The position numbers and the translations under genes were made by a program. From positions 1 to 64,000 of the forward strand of contig NZ_VTEH01000019.1 in NCBI RefSeq assembly GCF_008180615.1: a stretch of DNA of 64,000 nt, written 5' to 3'. The stretch is from Rossellomorea vietnamensis. GTDB taxonomy: Bacteria; Bacillota; Bacilli; Bacillales; Bacillaceae_B. This document shows positions 1 to 7,648 of the stretch, one piece after another. Below the pieces are notes generated by a model. That model was not told the DNA's origin and ran no database searches. It worked only from the letters and a program-made list of their open reading frames with translations. Numbering within the stretch: position 1 is the first letter of the stretch; every line of letters begins with the position of its first letter.

Positions 1-212
1 TGTACCAGTTGTCTTGCCAAAGGCATCGCTGGGTAGCTATGTGCGGAAGGGATAAGTGCTGAAAGCATCTAAGCATGAAGCCCCCCTCGAGATGAGATTT
101 CCCATCACTTTATGTGAGTAAGATCCCTGAAAGATGATCAGGTAGATAGGTCTGAGGTGGAAGCGTGGCGACACGTGCAGCTGACAGATACTAATCGATC
201 GAGGACTTAACC
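1..212 (+). rRNA. 23S rRNA, 3' end (partial)
   Basis: The sequence up to the conserved terminal segment (GAGGACTTAACCA at 200-212) is the 3' end of domain VI of 23S rRNA. The gene begins outside the window. It is followed by 5S rRNA and eight tRNAs on the same strand, the usual arrangement of a Bacillus rRNA operon. Confidence 0.95.
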
Positions 213-359
213 ACGAATAACAGCGAAACTCGGAATGCTTTCTTCTTTCTTCTAATACTTTATCTAGTTTTGAGAGAACAAATTAAAAATAACGCTTGAT
301 TTTCTAAAGAAAGTTGTTATAATAAAATTTGTCCTTTCAAGAAAAGCAAATACATATGT

Positions 360-475
<116 letters not shown>

Positions 476-482
476 TTATCGT

Positions 483-557
483 TCCGCAGTAGCTCAGTGG
501 TAGAGCTATCGGCTGTTAACCGATCGGTCGCAGGTTCGAGTCCTGCCTGCGGAGCCA
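483..557 (+). tRNA. tRNA-Asn(GTT)
   Basis: Cloverleaf with acceptor TCCGCAG/CTGCGGA, anticodon GTT in GGCTGTTAACC, TTCGA in the T loop and an encoded CCA. First of eight tRNAs behind the rRNA genes. Confidence 0.95.
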
Positions 558-560
558 TTT

Positions 561-633
561 GCTTCCATAGCTCAGCAGGTAGAGCACTTCCATGGTAAGG
601 AAGAGGTCACCGGTTCGAATCCGGTTGGAAGCT
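561..633 (+). tRNA. tRNA-Thr(GGT)
   Basis: Acceptor GCTTCCA pairs with TGGAAGC. The anticodon arm CTTCC-ATGGTAA-GGAAG gives anticodon GGT. No CCA is encoded, so it must be added after transcription, unlike most of the neighbouring tRNAs. Confidence 0.92.
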
Positions 634-650
634 TACTAGTTTATAAGAAC

Positions 651-725
651 GGCCCATTGGTCAAGCGGTTAAGACACCGCCCTTTCACGGCGGTAACACG
701 GGTTCGAATCCCGTATGGGTCACCA
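651..725 (+). tRNA. tRNA-Glu(TTC)
   Basis: Acceptor GGCCCAT/ATGGGTC, anticodon TTC in CCTTTCACGG, CCA encoded. Confidence 0.95.
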
Positions 726-732
726 TTATATT

Positions 733-808
733 GGAGGATTAGCTCAGCTGGGAGAGCATCTGCCTTACAAGCAGAGGGTCGGCGGTTCGATCCCGTCATC
801 CTCCACCA
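733..808 (+). tRNA. tRNA-Val(TAC)
   Basis: Acceptor GGAGGAT/ATCCTCC, anticodon TAC in TGCCTTACAAGCA, CCA encoded. Confidence 0.95.
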
Positions 809-883
809 TGATATTTTCACAAAGTGAACAATCAATAGGACTTTTATAACCTAATAAAATCACTTTTTCAAACTAAAACACTT

Positions 884-959
<76 letters not shown>

Positions 960-967
960 TCTTATTT

Positions 968-1051
968 GGAGGGGTAGCGAAGTGGCTAAACGCGGCGGAC
1001 TGTAAATCCGCTCCTTCGGGTTCGGCAGTTCGAATCTGCCCCCCTCCACCA
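968..1051 (+). tRNA. tRNA-Tyr(GTA)
   Basis: Long class II tRNA with an extended variable arm (CTCCTTCGGGTTCGGCAG region), anticodon GTA in GACTGTAAATC, acceptor GGAGGGG/CCCCTCC, CCA encoded. Confidence 0.95.
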
Positions 1052-1122
1052 TTTTTGGATTTATTGAATACATAAAGTGAAAAACGGACATGTTAACTAA
1101 TGTCTTTTTATTTTGCTGTTAT

Positions 1123-1197
1123 TGGGCTATAGCCAAGCGGTAAGGCATCGCACTTTGACTGCGACATGCGTTGGTTCGAATCCAGCTAGCCCAGCCA
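1123..1197 (+). tRNA. tRNA-Gln(TTG)
   Basis: Acceptor TGGGCTA/TAGCCCA, anticodon TTG in CACTTTGACTG, CCA encoded. Confidence 0.95.
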
Positions 1198-1201
1198 TTT
1201 A

Positions 1202-1274
1202 GAGCCATTAGCTCAGTTGGTAGAGCATCTGACTTTTAATCAGAGGGTCGAAGGTTCGAATCCTTCATGGCTCA
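1202..1274 (+). tRNA. tRNA-Lys(TTT)
   Basis: Acceptor GAGCCAT/ATGGCTC, anticodon TTT in GACTTTTAATC, discriminator A and no encoded CCA. Last tRNA, directly followed by a terminator. Confidence 0.95.
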
Positions 1275-1280
1275 TTCTTG

Positions 1281-1317
1281 AAAAAAGCTTCTAGATTTAT
1301 TTCTAGAAGCTTTTTTT
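1281..1317 (+). terminator. terminator of the rRNA/tRNA operon
   Basis: Stem AGCTTCTAGA/TCTAGAAGCT with a 6-nt loop, preceded by six A and followed by seven T, seven bases after the last tRNA. Confidence 0.9.
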
Positions 1318-1604
1318 GTGTCCTCAGTTTGAGAGATACAAGAAGAAGGATTGTCAATAAGAGAATCTAATCCCCCTAGATCTGAAAAAGCGAATATCCA
1401 GTCACTTGTGTTCATCGTGGTTCCTCTATTTGAATATGCCGGCAGTTGGATCAAACCGTCTCCCTAAACGGCTGTTTTTACTATTAATTCGTTCAGCTCC
1501 TATGTTCGCCTGGGAATAGGCTCTCGAGTGACACATGAAATCTTCTTGCTTTTGTGTTGACTGCTAAAATGGCTACGAGTGCCACCACAGCCCCTATTTA
1601 ACCC
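1318..1604. other. intergenic, no gene recognised
   Basis: No convincing gene. A minus-strand reading frame begins with a fair ribosome site (start at 1415) but runs through the rRNA-operon terminator and ends inside tRNA-Lys, so I do not call it. The repeat array begins immediately to the right. Confidence 0.5.
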
Positions 1605-2505
1605 TTGAGGTGTCTTTCCAAATTCAATCCCCCTCCTTGCGATAAGTCATCATCGAATCGCTCCGCTCTTCGTGATTCCTTTATCTCATGGGGGGCCTGG
1701 TCATTTTGTACGCCTCTGAGCAGGCCCTTCCGCTTTTGTCTCGTCCAGCTCCAGCGGCCAGGGACTAGCGGATTTGTCACTGCCTCCTCTGCGATAAGTC
1801 AACATCAACTCACTTCGTTCGTTGTGTTTCCTTTATCTCAATACGGCAGCGCTCAAATCCGTACGTCCCTAAGCGGCCGCTTCCGCTTTTGTTTCGTCCA
1901 GCTCCAGCGGCCAGGGACTAGCGGATTTCGGTCCCCTTCCTTGCTATAAATCATCATCGAATCGCTCCGCTCTTCGTGATTCCTTTATCTCATGCGGGGG
2001 CCCTAAAATCCGTACGTCCCTGAACGGCCGCTTCCGCTTTTGTTTCGTCCAGCTCCAGGGCCTAGAGGCTAGCAAAATGCCAGTCCCCTCCTTGCGATAA
2101 ATCATCATCGAATCGCTCCGCTCTTCGTGATTCCTTTATCTCATGCGGGGGCCCTAAAATCCGTACGTCCCTGAACGGCCGCTTCCGCTTTTGTTTCGTC
2201 CAGCTCCAGGGCCTAGAGGCTAGCAAAATGCCAGTCCCCTCCTTGCGATAAGTCATCATCGAATCGCTCCGCTCTTCGTGATTCCTTTATCTCATGCAGG
2301 GGCCCTAAAATCCGTACGTCCCTGAACGGCCGCTTCAGCTTTTGTTCCGTCCAGCTCCAGCGGCCAGGGACTAGCGGATTTGTCACTGCCTCCTCTGCGA
2401 TAAGTCAACATCAACTCACTTCATTCGTTGTGTTTCCTTTATCTCAATACGGCAGCGCTCAAATCCGTACGTCCCTGAACGGCCGCTTCCGCTTTTGTAT
2501 ATATA
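1605..2505. repeat. tandem array of ~152 bp units (6 copies)
   Basis: Units recur with the GATAAGTC-type landmark at about 1641, 1793, 1945, 2096, 2247 and 2399, a period of 151-152 bases. Each carries GATAAGTCATCATCGAATCG or a variant, then a CGTACGTCCCTGAACGGCCG-type segment, then CGCTTCCGCTTTTGTTTCG and CCAGCTCCAG. The last part resembles the end of the dispersed 3'-gene repeat found at 3494, 22830, 25976, 34671 and 63800. The array ends directly before the rocF promoter. Open frames inside it are products of the repetition, not genes. Confidence 0.85.
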
Positions 2506-2522
2506 TACACTATGTTGTCCGG

Positions 2523-2552
2523 TTGAGTCATGTTGGGGTTGTTCGTTACAAT
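2523..2552 (+). promoter_or_regulatory. probable sigma-A promoter of rocF
   Basis: TTGAGT (2523-2528), an 18-base spacer and TACAAT (2547-2552), 32 bases before the rocF start. No other promoter-like pair is evident after the repeat array. Confidence 0.5.
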
Positions 2553-2584
2553 GGGTATAGAACAGGTTGAGGAGGAACTAGTAT

Positions 2585-3484
2585 ATGAAGAAGAATATAT
2601 CGATCATTGGCGTTCCTATGGATTTAGGGCAGATGCGCCGTGGAGTAGATATGGGGCCAAGTGCTATCCGTTATGCGGGTGTGGCAGAGAGATTAGAGAG
2701 ACTTGGCCATACGATAAATGACTTGGGGAATATTGAAATTGCACAGCCGGAAAGGGTACATACTTCTGATTCAAATCTGAGAAACTTGACAGCGGTTGCA
2801 GAAGGAAATCAAAAGCTGGCTGATAGTGTAGATAAGGTGATTGAGAATAAAGATTTCCCGCTGGTTTTTGGCGGAGACCATAGTATTGCGATTGGAACGC
2901 TTGCTGGTGTTTCCAAGCATTACGAGAACCTGGGTGTCATTTGGTATGACGCTCATGGAGATTTGAATACAAGCGATACATCACCTTCTGGCAACATCCA
3001 TGGTATGCCGCTTGCTGTAAGTTTGGGTATCGGGGATGAAAGCCTGACGGGTATCGGGGGATACACACCTAAGGTGAAACCAGAGAATATCGTAATCATC
3101 GGAGCCCGCTCACTCGATGAGGGAGAGAGGGAATTAATCAAAGAACGCGGTATCAAGGTATTTACTATGCATGAGGTAGACCGTATGGGTATGACGAAGG
3201 TAATGGAAGAAGCCATCAACTACTTGAAGGATAAAACGGATGGAGTTCATTTATCACTTGATCTTGATGGTCTGGATCCAAGCGATGCTCCTGGTGTCGG
3301 AACTCCAGTTATGGGCGGGATCAGCTACCGGGAAAGTCATTTAGCAATGGAAATGCTTGCGGAATCAAACCTGGTAACGTCAGCAGAGTTTGTGGAAGTC
3401 AACCCGATTCTGGATGACAAAAACAGGACGGCATCTGTGGCTGTTGCTTTGATGGGCTCTCTTTTCGGAGAAAAATTACTTTAA
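2585..3484 (+). CDS. rocF: arginase
   Basis: Cytoplasmic arginase of 299 residues, the usual Bacillus length. It hydrolyses arginine to ornithine and urea in arginine catabolism. The manganese-binding motifs of the ureohydrolase family are all present: GGDHS near residue 98, DAHGD near 122 and SLDLDGLDP near 223. The start at 2585 follows GAGGAGG at 10 bases. It stands alone: rRNA and a repeat array lie upstream, and a repeat element plus a minus-strand gene lie downstream, so no rocABC-DEF cluster is seen here. The gene order rrn-rocF-sigW-cdaA is known from other Bacillus species. Confidence 0.95.
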   Translation: MKKNISIIGVPMDLGQMRRGVDMGPSAIRYAGVAERLERLGHTINDLGNIEIAQPERVHTSDSNLRNLTAVAEGNQKLADSVDKVIENKDFPLVFGGDHSIAIGTLAGVSKHYENLGVIWYDAHGDLNTSDTSPSGNIHGMPLAVSLGIGDESLTGIGGYTPKVKPENIVIIGARSLDEGERELIKERGIKVFTMHEVDRMGMTKVMEEAINYLKDKTDGVHLSLDLDGLDPSDAPGVGTPVMGGISYRESHLAMEMLAESNLVTSAEFVEVNPILDDKNRTASVAVALMGSLFGEKLL

Positions 3485-3493
3485 GGTATATAA

Positions 3494-3645
3494 AGCGCAA
3501 GCGCCCCGTTTAGACCCGGCAGGCAAATGTTCCCCGTAGAAAAAGCCGGTCTTTCCTTTTATTCTACGGGGGTTATTTGATCCCGAGGGGCTAAGTCCGT
3601 TCCAGTGGGTACGGACCCTCGGGCGCTGGAGCTAAATTCAGAAAC
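3494..3645 (+). repeat. dispersed 3'-gene repeat, copy 1 (R1)
   Basis: Starts ten bases after the rocF stop with AAGCGCAAGCGCC. It continues with GCAGGCAAATGTT, a hairpin CCCCGTAGAA/TTCTACGGGG around a U-rich loop, GGTTATTTGATCCCGAGGGG, and a tail ending GCGCTGGAGCT. The same order of blocks recurs at 22830, 25976, 34671 and 63800. The hairpin could also serve as the rocF terminator. Confidence 0.8.
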
Positions 3646-3690
3646 GCCTCTTAATTTTCACTCTATAAGTTACTTTCTTATCTAATAAAC

Positions 3691-3722
3691 AAAGCAGCTC
3701 CCTTTTTAGGAAGCTGCTTTTA
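3691..3722. terminator. bidirectional terminator
   Basis: Stem AAAGCAGCT / AGCTGCTTTT with T-runs on both sides. It lies between rocF and the converging Spo0E-like gene, whose stop codon sits in its edge. Confidence 0.75.
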
Positions 3723-3878
3723 TAATTCTTCAGTTTTTTGATGGAAGGTATTGAGCAGGCGATCAAGCTTTGAACTGATTTCAACGACTTTTTCATTTGC
3801 AAAGGATGATTGCAGTGCCAATTCTACCATTCTGCTCCGGTGCTCTTCTATTTGTTTCAGTAATTCAGCTCTCCCCAC
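3720..3878 (-). CDS. Spo0E-family aspartyl-phosphate phosphatase
   Basis: Small protein of the Spo0E/YnzD/YisI type, known to dephosphorylate Spo0A~P and so delay sporulation. What I see is LLKQIEEHRSRM at the start and EISSKLDRLLNTF matching the SxxLD signature of the family, with the two helices expected of it. I chose the GTG at 3878 because GAGG lies eight bases before it, which gives 52 residues, the family norm. The ATG at 3923 (67 residues) has no ribosome site. It converges on rocF and is divergent from sigW. Its own target could be Spo0A or another response regulator; sequence alone cannot tell. Confidence 0.75.
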   Translation of the reverse strand: MGRAELLKQIEEHRSRMVELALQSSFANEKVVEISSKLDRLLNTFHQKTEEL

Positions 3879-3985
3879 ACTAATTACCTCGTTTCCGACA
3901 TTGTTTAATTCTTTTATACCCATATAGCAAAAAAAGTAAACATTTCTTTGTTATTTTTTGTTAGGATATAGTAGATGAAAAAAAT

Positions 3986-4013
3986 TGAAACCTTTTTGCT
4001 ATACGTTCGTATA
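3986..4013 (+). promoter_or_regulatory. sigma-W autoregulatory promoter
   Basis: TGAAAC (3986-3991), exactly 16 bases, then CGTATA (4008-4013). This is the ECF sigma-W consensus (TGAAAC-N16-CGTA) in the same place as the autoregulated sigW promoter of B. subtilis. Confidence 0.9.
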
Positions 4014-4044
4014 TATGTATAGCCGCATAGAGCGGAGGTATAAA

Positions 4045-4608
4045 ATGGATGCGCTAGTCAATAAAAGAATAAAGCAAGTGCTCAAAGGGGACCAGGATGC
4101 ATTTGCAGAGGTAATAGAACTTTATAAAGATAAAGTGTTCCAAATTTGTTTCCGTATGCTGGGCAATCGGCACGAAGCTGAAGATATATCACAAGAGGCT
4201 TTTATCAGGGCTTATGTGAATATCCACACCTTCAACCAGAAGCGCAAGTTCTCCACTTGGCTGTACCGGATTGCCACAAATCTGTGCATCGACAGAATCA
4301 GGAAAAAGAAACCGGATTATTATCTCGATGCAGAAGTAACTGGGACAGAAGGCCTTACAATGTATTCTCAAGTAGCCGCAGAAGGACAGCTGCCGGAAGA
4401 AGAAGTGGAAGAGATGGAACTTCAGGCAGAAATCCAGCGACAGATTCTCAAGCTTCCGGATAAATACAGGTCGGTGATTGTCCTGAAGTATATTGAAGAA
4501 TTGTCTCTCCAGGAAATTAGTGAAATTCTGGATCTTCCTTTAGGGACGGTGAAAACCAGAATACATAGAGGGCGCGAAGCTCTCAGAAAACAATTAAGAA
4601 ACATGTAG
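4045..4608 (+). CDS. sigW: ECF sigma factor SigW
   Basis: RNA polymerase sigma factor of 187 residues, the same length as B. subtilis SigW, which controls the response to envelope-active antibiotics. Region 2 (DVDA-like EDISQEAFIRAYVNIHTF and STWLYRIATN) lies at about residues 20-90 and region 4 (LPDKYRSVIVLKYIEELSLQ, then GTVKTRIHRGR) at about 130-180. The start at 4045 follows GCGGAGG at six bases; the frame is open to 3985, but that extension crosses the promoter and has no ribosome site. It is followed after 16 bases by its anti-sigma factor, and both read from the sigma-W promoter at 3986. Confidence 0.97.
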   Translation: MDALVNKRIKQVLKGDQDAFAEVIELYKDKVFQICFRMLGNRHEAEDISQEAFIRAYVNIHTFNQKRKFSTWLYRIATNLCIDRIRKKKPDYYLDAEVTGTEGLTMYSQVAAEGQLPEEEVEEMELQAEIQRQILKLPDKYRSVIVLKYIEELSLQEISEILDLPLGTVKTRIHRGREALRKQLRNM

Positions 4609-4624
4609 GAAGGGTGTGAAGCCT

Positions 4625-5260
4625 TTGAAAACTTGTTGTTCAGCAGAATATGAAGAATATATTCATGATTATTTAGATGAAGAAATTTCACAAGACCATG
4701 AGAACAGACTAAAAGAACATCTTCAAAGGTGTGAAGAATGTCAGCAGTTTTTCCATGAGATGAAAAAATCAATAGCATTAGTGCAGAGCACATCACATAT
4801 ACAGGCGCCTGCTGATTTTACAAGCAAGGTGATGGCGAACCTGCCTCGGGAGAAGAAAAAGGTTGGAGTTCAGAGGTGGCTGAGACATCATCCTCTTATG
4901 ACAGCAGCTTCCCTCTTTTTCGTACTGATGATTGGCAGCCTGTTTTCCTCCTGGAATGAAAGCGAAGAATTTTCCTTTACGAAGCAGCCGGATCTAATAG
5001 TCCAAGATCATACAGTGATCGTCCCTGAAGGCAAAGTGATTGATGGGAATATCACAGTGAAGAACGGCGATGTCAAAGTTGAAGGGAAGGTCAATGGTGA
5101 TGTAACGATCATCAATGGCAATCAGTACATGGCATCGGCTGGAGATGTAACTGGGGAAATCAAAGAAATCGATGCGGCTTTTGAGTGGTTATGGTATCAG
5201 ATAAAAAAGGGTTTCAATGAAACATTAGACTGGTTTGAAGACCAGCCTGAGGGTATATAA
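4625..5260 (+). CDS. rsiW: anti-sigma-W factor RsiW
   Basis: Single-pass membrane anti-sigma factor that holds SigW inactive until it is cleaved by site-1 and site-2 proteases. The zinc anti-sigma signature HxxxCxxC is seen in KEHLQRCEECQQF, followed by QAPADFTSKVMANLP as in B. subtilis RsiW. A membrane span (PLMTAASLFFVLMIGSLF) follows, then an extracytoplasmic domain with the polymer-like repeats DGNITVKNGDVKVEGKVNGD. I prefer the TTG at 4625 (AGGAAGG eleven bases before); a GTG at 4616 is also in frame but is too close to that site. Co-transcribed with sigW. Confidence 0.92.
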   Translation: MKTCCSAEYEEYIHDYLDEEISQDHENRLKEHLQRCEECQQFFHEMKKSIALVQSTSHIQAPADFTSKVMANLPREKKKVGVQRWLRHHPLMTAASLFFVLMIGSLFSSWNESEEFSFTKQPDLIVQDHTVIVPEGKVIDGNITVKNGDVKVEGKVNGDVTIINGNQYMASAGDVTGEIKEIDAAFEWLWYQIKKGFNETLDWFEDQPEGI

Positions 5261-5274
5261 GAAGTAAAAGAATT

Positions 5275-5308
5275 TGTTCCGGCACCCATGCTGGAACAGT
5301 CTTTTTTT
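5275..5308 (+). terminator. terminator of sigW-rsiW
   Basis: Stem TGTTCCGGCA/TGCTGGAACA with loop CCCA (one mismatch), followed by CTTTTTTT, 15 bases after rsiW. Confidence 0.85.
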
Positions 5309-5448
5309 AAAGGGATATTTTTTTCAAGATTTACATGCTTAGCAGTACTTACTCAGTCTGCGGTTAAAGAATGAAAGGCTGAAGATGCCGCTGCCTACAG
5401 TGAATCGCAAATCAGTTTATATATATTTCCATTTATCCTTATTATTCT

Positions 5449-5478
5449 TTGTCAAGGCTCTTTGTGATATAATAATAA
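5449..5478 (+). promoter_or_regulatory. possible promoter of cdaA operon
   Basis: TTGTCA at 5449 lies close to a TATAATAATAA stretch (5468-5478). The exact -10 is unclear because the best TATAAT is only 13 bases away, whereas TAATAA at 5473 gives 18. The operon needs a promoter after the rsiW terminator and this is the best region. Confidence 0.4.
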
Positions 5479-5543
5479 AGTTACTAACTACATAGCCATT
5501 TTCACGGCTATCCCTTTAGATCACTTCTATTGGAGGATACTAT

Positions 5544-6380
5544 ATGCCGTTTTTTGATGTTTACTCAAATTATTCCGTACTGGACTATGCTTCAGATATA
5601 GTCGACATACTTCTGGTATGGTTTGTTATTTACAAATTAATAATGCTTATTAAAGGAACGAAAGCTGTCCAGCTGTTAAAGGGGATTTTCGTCATTATTA
5701 TCGTAAGGGGTCTCAGCGGCCTGCTGGGACTGGATACTTTAAGATCCTTGGTTGACCAGGCAATTGACTGGGGGATTTTGGCCATTATCATCATCTTCCA
5801 GCCGGAGCTGCGTAGAGCGCTTGAACAGCTTGGAAGAGGAAGACTGTTCTCCAGAAGCGGAAATCAAGAGGAAGAAGAGCAGGGCCAGATGATCGAAGCG
5901 ATCGGCAAAGCCGTTAGTTACATGGCGAAAAGGAGAATAGGCGCCCTTCTTTCAATAGAGAGGGAAACGGGACTGAGTGAATACATAGAAACAGGTATTC
6001 CGATTCATTCAAAGATTTCTTCAGAATTGCTGATTAATATCTTTATTCCAAACACGCCTCTTCATGATGGTGCTGTCATCCTGCAAAAGAGGAGGATTGC
6101 GGCGGCTGCCTGTTATCTGCCGTTATCCGAAAGTCCATTCATCTCTAAGGAGCTGGGAACAAGGCACAGGGCTGCCTTAGGGATCAGTGAAGTGACGGAC
6201 AGTATTACAATCGTTGTTTCAGAAGAAACCGGCAGTATTTCCGTTACGGTGAATGGAGACTTGAAACGGAATATTTCAGTGGATGATCTTAAGTTGATCC
6301 TCGAGCATGAGCTGATAGGTGAAAAAGCAAATGCATCCTCTACAAAATGGAGCTGGAGGGGGAAGAGAGACAATGGATAA
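5544..6380 (+). CDS. cdaA: diadenylate cyclase CdaA
   Basis: Membrane-bound cyclase that makes cyclic di-AMP from two ATP; also known as YbbP/DacA. Three membrane segments occupy about residues 10-95 (LLVWFVIYKLIMLI, IFVIIIVRGL, WGILAIIIIFQPEL). The DisA_N catalytic domain follows with DGA at 175-177 and RHR at 207-209, both essential in the family. At 278 residues it matches the usual 273. It begins after TTGGAGGATACTAT and overlaps cdaR by eight bases, so the two are translationally coupled. The cdaA-cdaR-glmM order is conserved in Firmicutes, and CdaR and GlmM are known regulators of CdaA. Confidence 0.97.
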   Translation: MPFFDVYSNYSVLDYASDIVDILLVWFVIYKLIMLIKGTKAVQLLKGIFVIIIVRGLSGLLGLDTLRSLVDQAIDWGILAIIIIFQPELRRALEQLGRGRLFSRSGNQEEEEQGQMIEAIGKAVSYMAKRRIGALLSIERETGLSEYIETGIPIHSKISSELLINIFIPNTPLHDGAVILQKRRIAAAACYLPLSESPFISKELGTRHRAALGISEVTDSITIVVSEETGSISVTVNGDLKRNISVDDLKLILEHELIGEKANASSTKWSWRGKRDNG

Positions 6381-7608
6381 ATTCATCGAAAATCGCTGGT
6401 TTATGCGTATAGTCGGACTGCTATTGGCCTTTGTCCTTTATGTTTCCGTCAATTTTGATGAGATGGCTGTGCAGAGAAATGAAAGCAGCAATCCGCAGCA
6501 AGGAATAGAGACGATTGAGAACGTGCCGGTCGAAGTTTTTTATGACAGTGAAAATTTATTTGTAAGCGGTGTTCCTGAAACCGTTACAATCGAAGTGGAT
6601 GGACCGAAGAATCTGGTTACCTCTGCGAAGACTTTAAGGGACTTCCATGTGTACGCAGATTTGAATGATTTAGGCATAGGCGACCATCAAGTACAGCTGA
6701 AAATTGAAGGGATATCTGACAAGCTGCAAGTGAATCTTGACCCTTCCTTTGTAAATGTTTCCATCCAGGAAAAGGTGACGGAAGAATTCTCCGTAGATCC
6801 TGAATTCAATGAAGCCCTGCTGGCTGAAGGGTATCAGTCAGAGAGTGTGACAGTGGAGCCCCGGAACGTGGAAATTACGGGAGCCAAGGATATCATTGAG
6901 CAAATTGCTTATGTCGTAGCCACCCCGGATGTGAACAGTGGTATAGACGCTTCTATTACCAGGGAAGCACGAGTTCAGGTACTTGACAGAGACTATAATA
7001 AACTGGATGTGGCTATTGAACCTGAAACAGTGGATGTGACGATTGAAGTCATCAATCCAAGCAAAGAGGTTACGGTAGCAGTGAACCAGACAGGCGACCT
7101 GCCTGATGGGTTGGAACTCGAGTCCATCACTGTCAACCCAAAGAAAGTAACGGTATTTGGGAGGGACGCTCTTCTCAGGTCGATTAATGAGCTTCAGGCA
7201 GAACTGGATTTAAGCGAAGTTACTAAAGATACGACAATTGAAGTGCCGCTCGAACTTCCGGAGGGTGTAAATAAAGCCACGCCGGAACAAGTCGAAGTGA
7301 CAATAGATATTAAAGAAGTTGAAAAGAAAACAGTCATGGGGAATACCATAACGCTAGAAGGTGCTGACGAGGACCTGGAGTATGAGTTTGTGAATCCGGA
7401 ATCAGGGGCAGTGGATATAACTGTTTCAGGTTTTCCGGAACAGCTGGGTACCGTGGACTCTCAATCATTCTCGCTGTTTGCAGATGTAACAGGACTTGCC
7501 CCCGGCGATCATGAAATAGAATTGACAGCTGAGGGTCCGGAAGACATCGAATGGGAATTGACTAACACTACAGTTACAATCCAAATACAAGAGAAAATAC
7601 CGGCTTAA
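6373..7608 (+). CDS. cdaR: CdaA regulator CdaR (YbbR domains)
   Basis: Membrane-anchored protein of 411 residues that modulates CdaA. An N-terminal membrane span (FMRIVGLLLAFVLYVSVNF) is followed by an extracytoplasmic part with four YbbR repeats of about 85 residues, visible as recurring patterns such as NVPVEVFYD, VPETVTIEVDGP, PRNVEITGAKD and PKKVTVFGRDA. The start at 6373 is preceded by GGAGGGGGA and overlaps the cdaA stop; an upstream in-frame ATG at 6319 lies inside cdaA and has no ribosome site. It sits between cdaA and glmM, as expected. Confidence 0.95.
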   Translation: MDKFIENRWFMRIVGLLLAFVLYVSVNFDEMAVQRNESSNPQQGIETIENVPVEVFYDSENLFVSGVPETVTIEVDGPKNLVTSAKTLRDFHVYADLNDLGIGDHQVQLKIEGISDKLQVNLDPSFVNVSIQEKVTEEFSVDPEFNEALLAEGYQSESVTVEPRNVEITGAKDIIEQIAYVVATPDVNSGIDASITREARVQVLDRDYNKLDVAIEPETVDVTIEVINPSKEVTVAVNQTGDLPDGLELESITVNPKKVTVFGRDALLRSINELQAELDLSEVTKDTTIEVPLELPEGVNKATPEQVEVTIDIKEVEKKTVMGNTITLEGADEDLEYEFVNPESGAVDITVSGFPEQLGTVDSQSFSLFADVTGLAPGDHEIELTAEGPEDIEWELTNTTVTIQIQEKIPA

Positions 7609-7648
7609 TTTATCACTGGATCTTTAAGCCCACTAAGGAGCGATATCA

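Noticed and set aside
1272..1454. 60-residue minus-strand ORF beside tRNA-Lys
   Set aside because: It reads through the rRNA-operon terminator and into tRNA-Lys, and its last third is the terminator stem. A start at 1415 has a fair ribosome site, but nothing else supports it.
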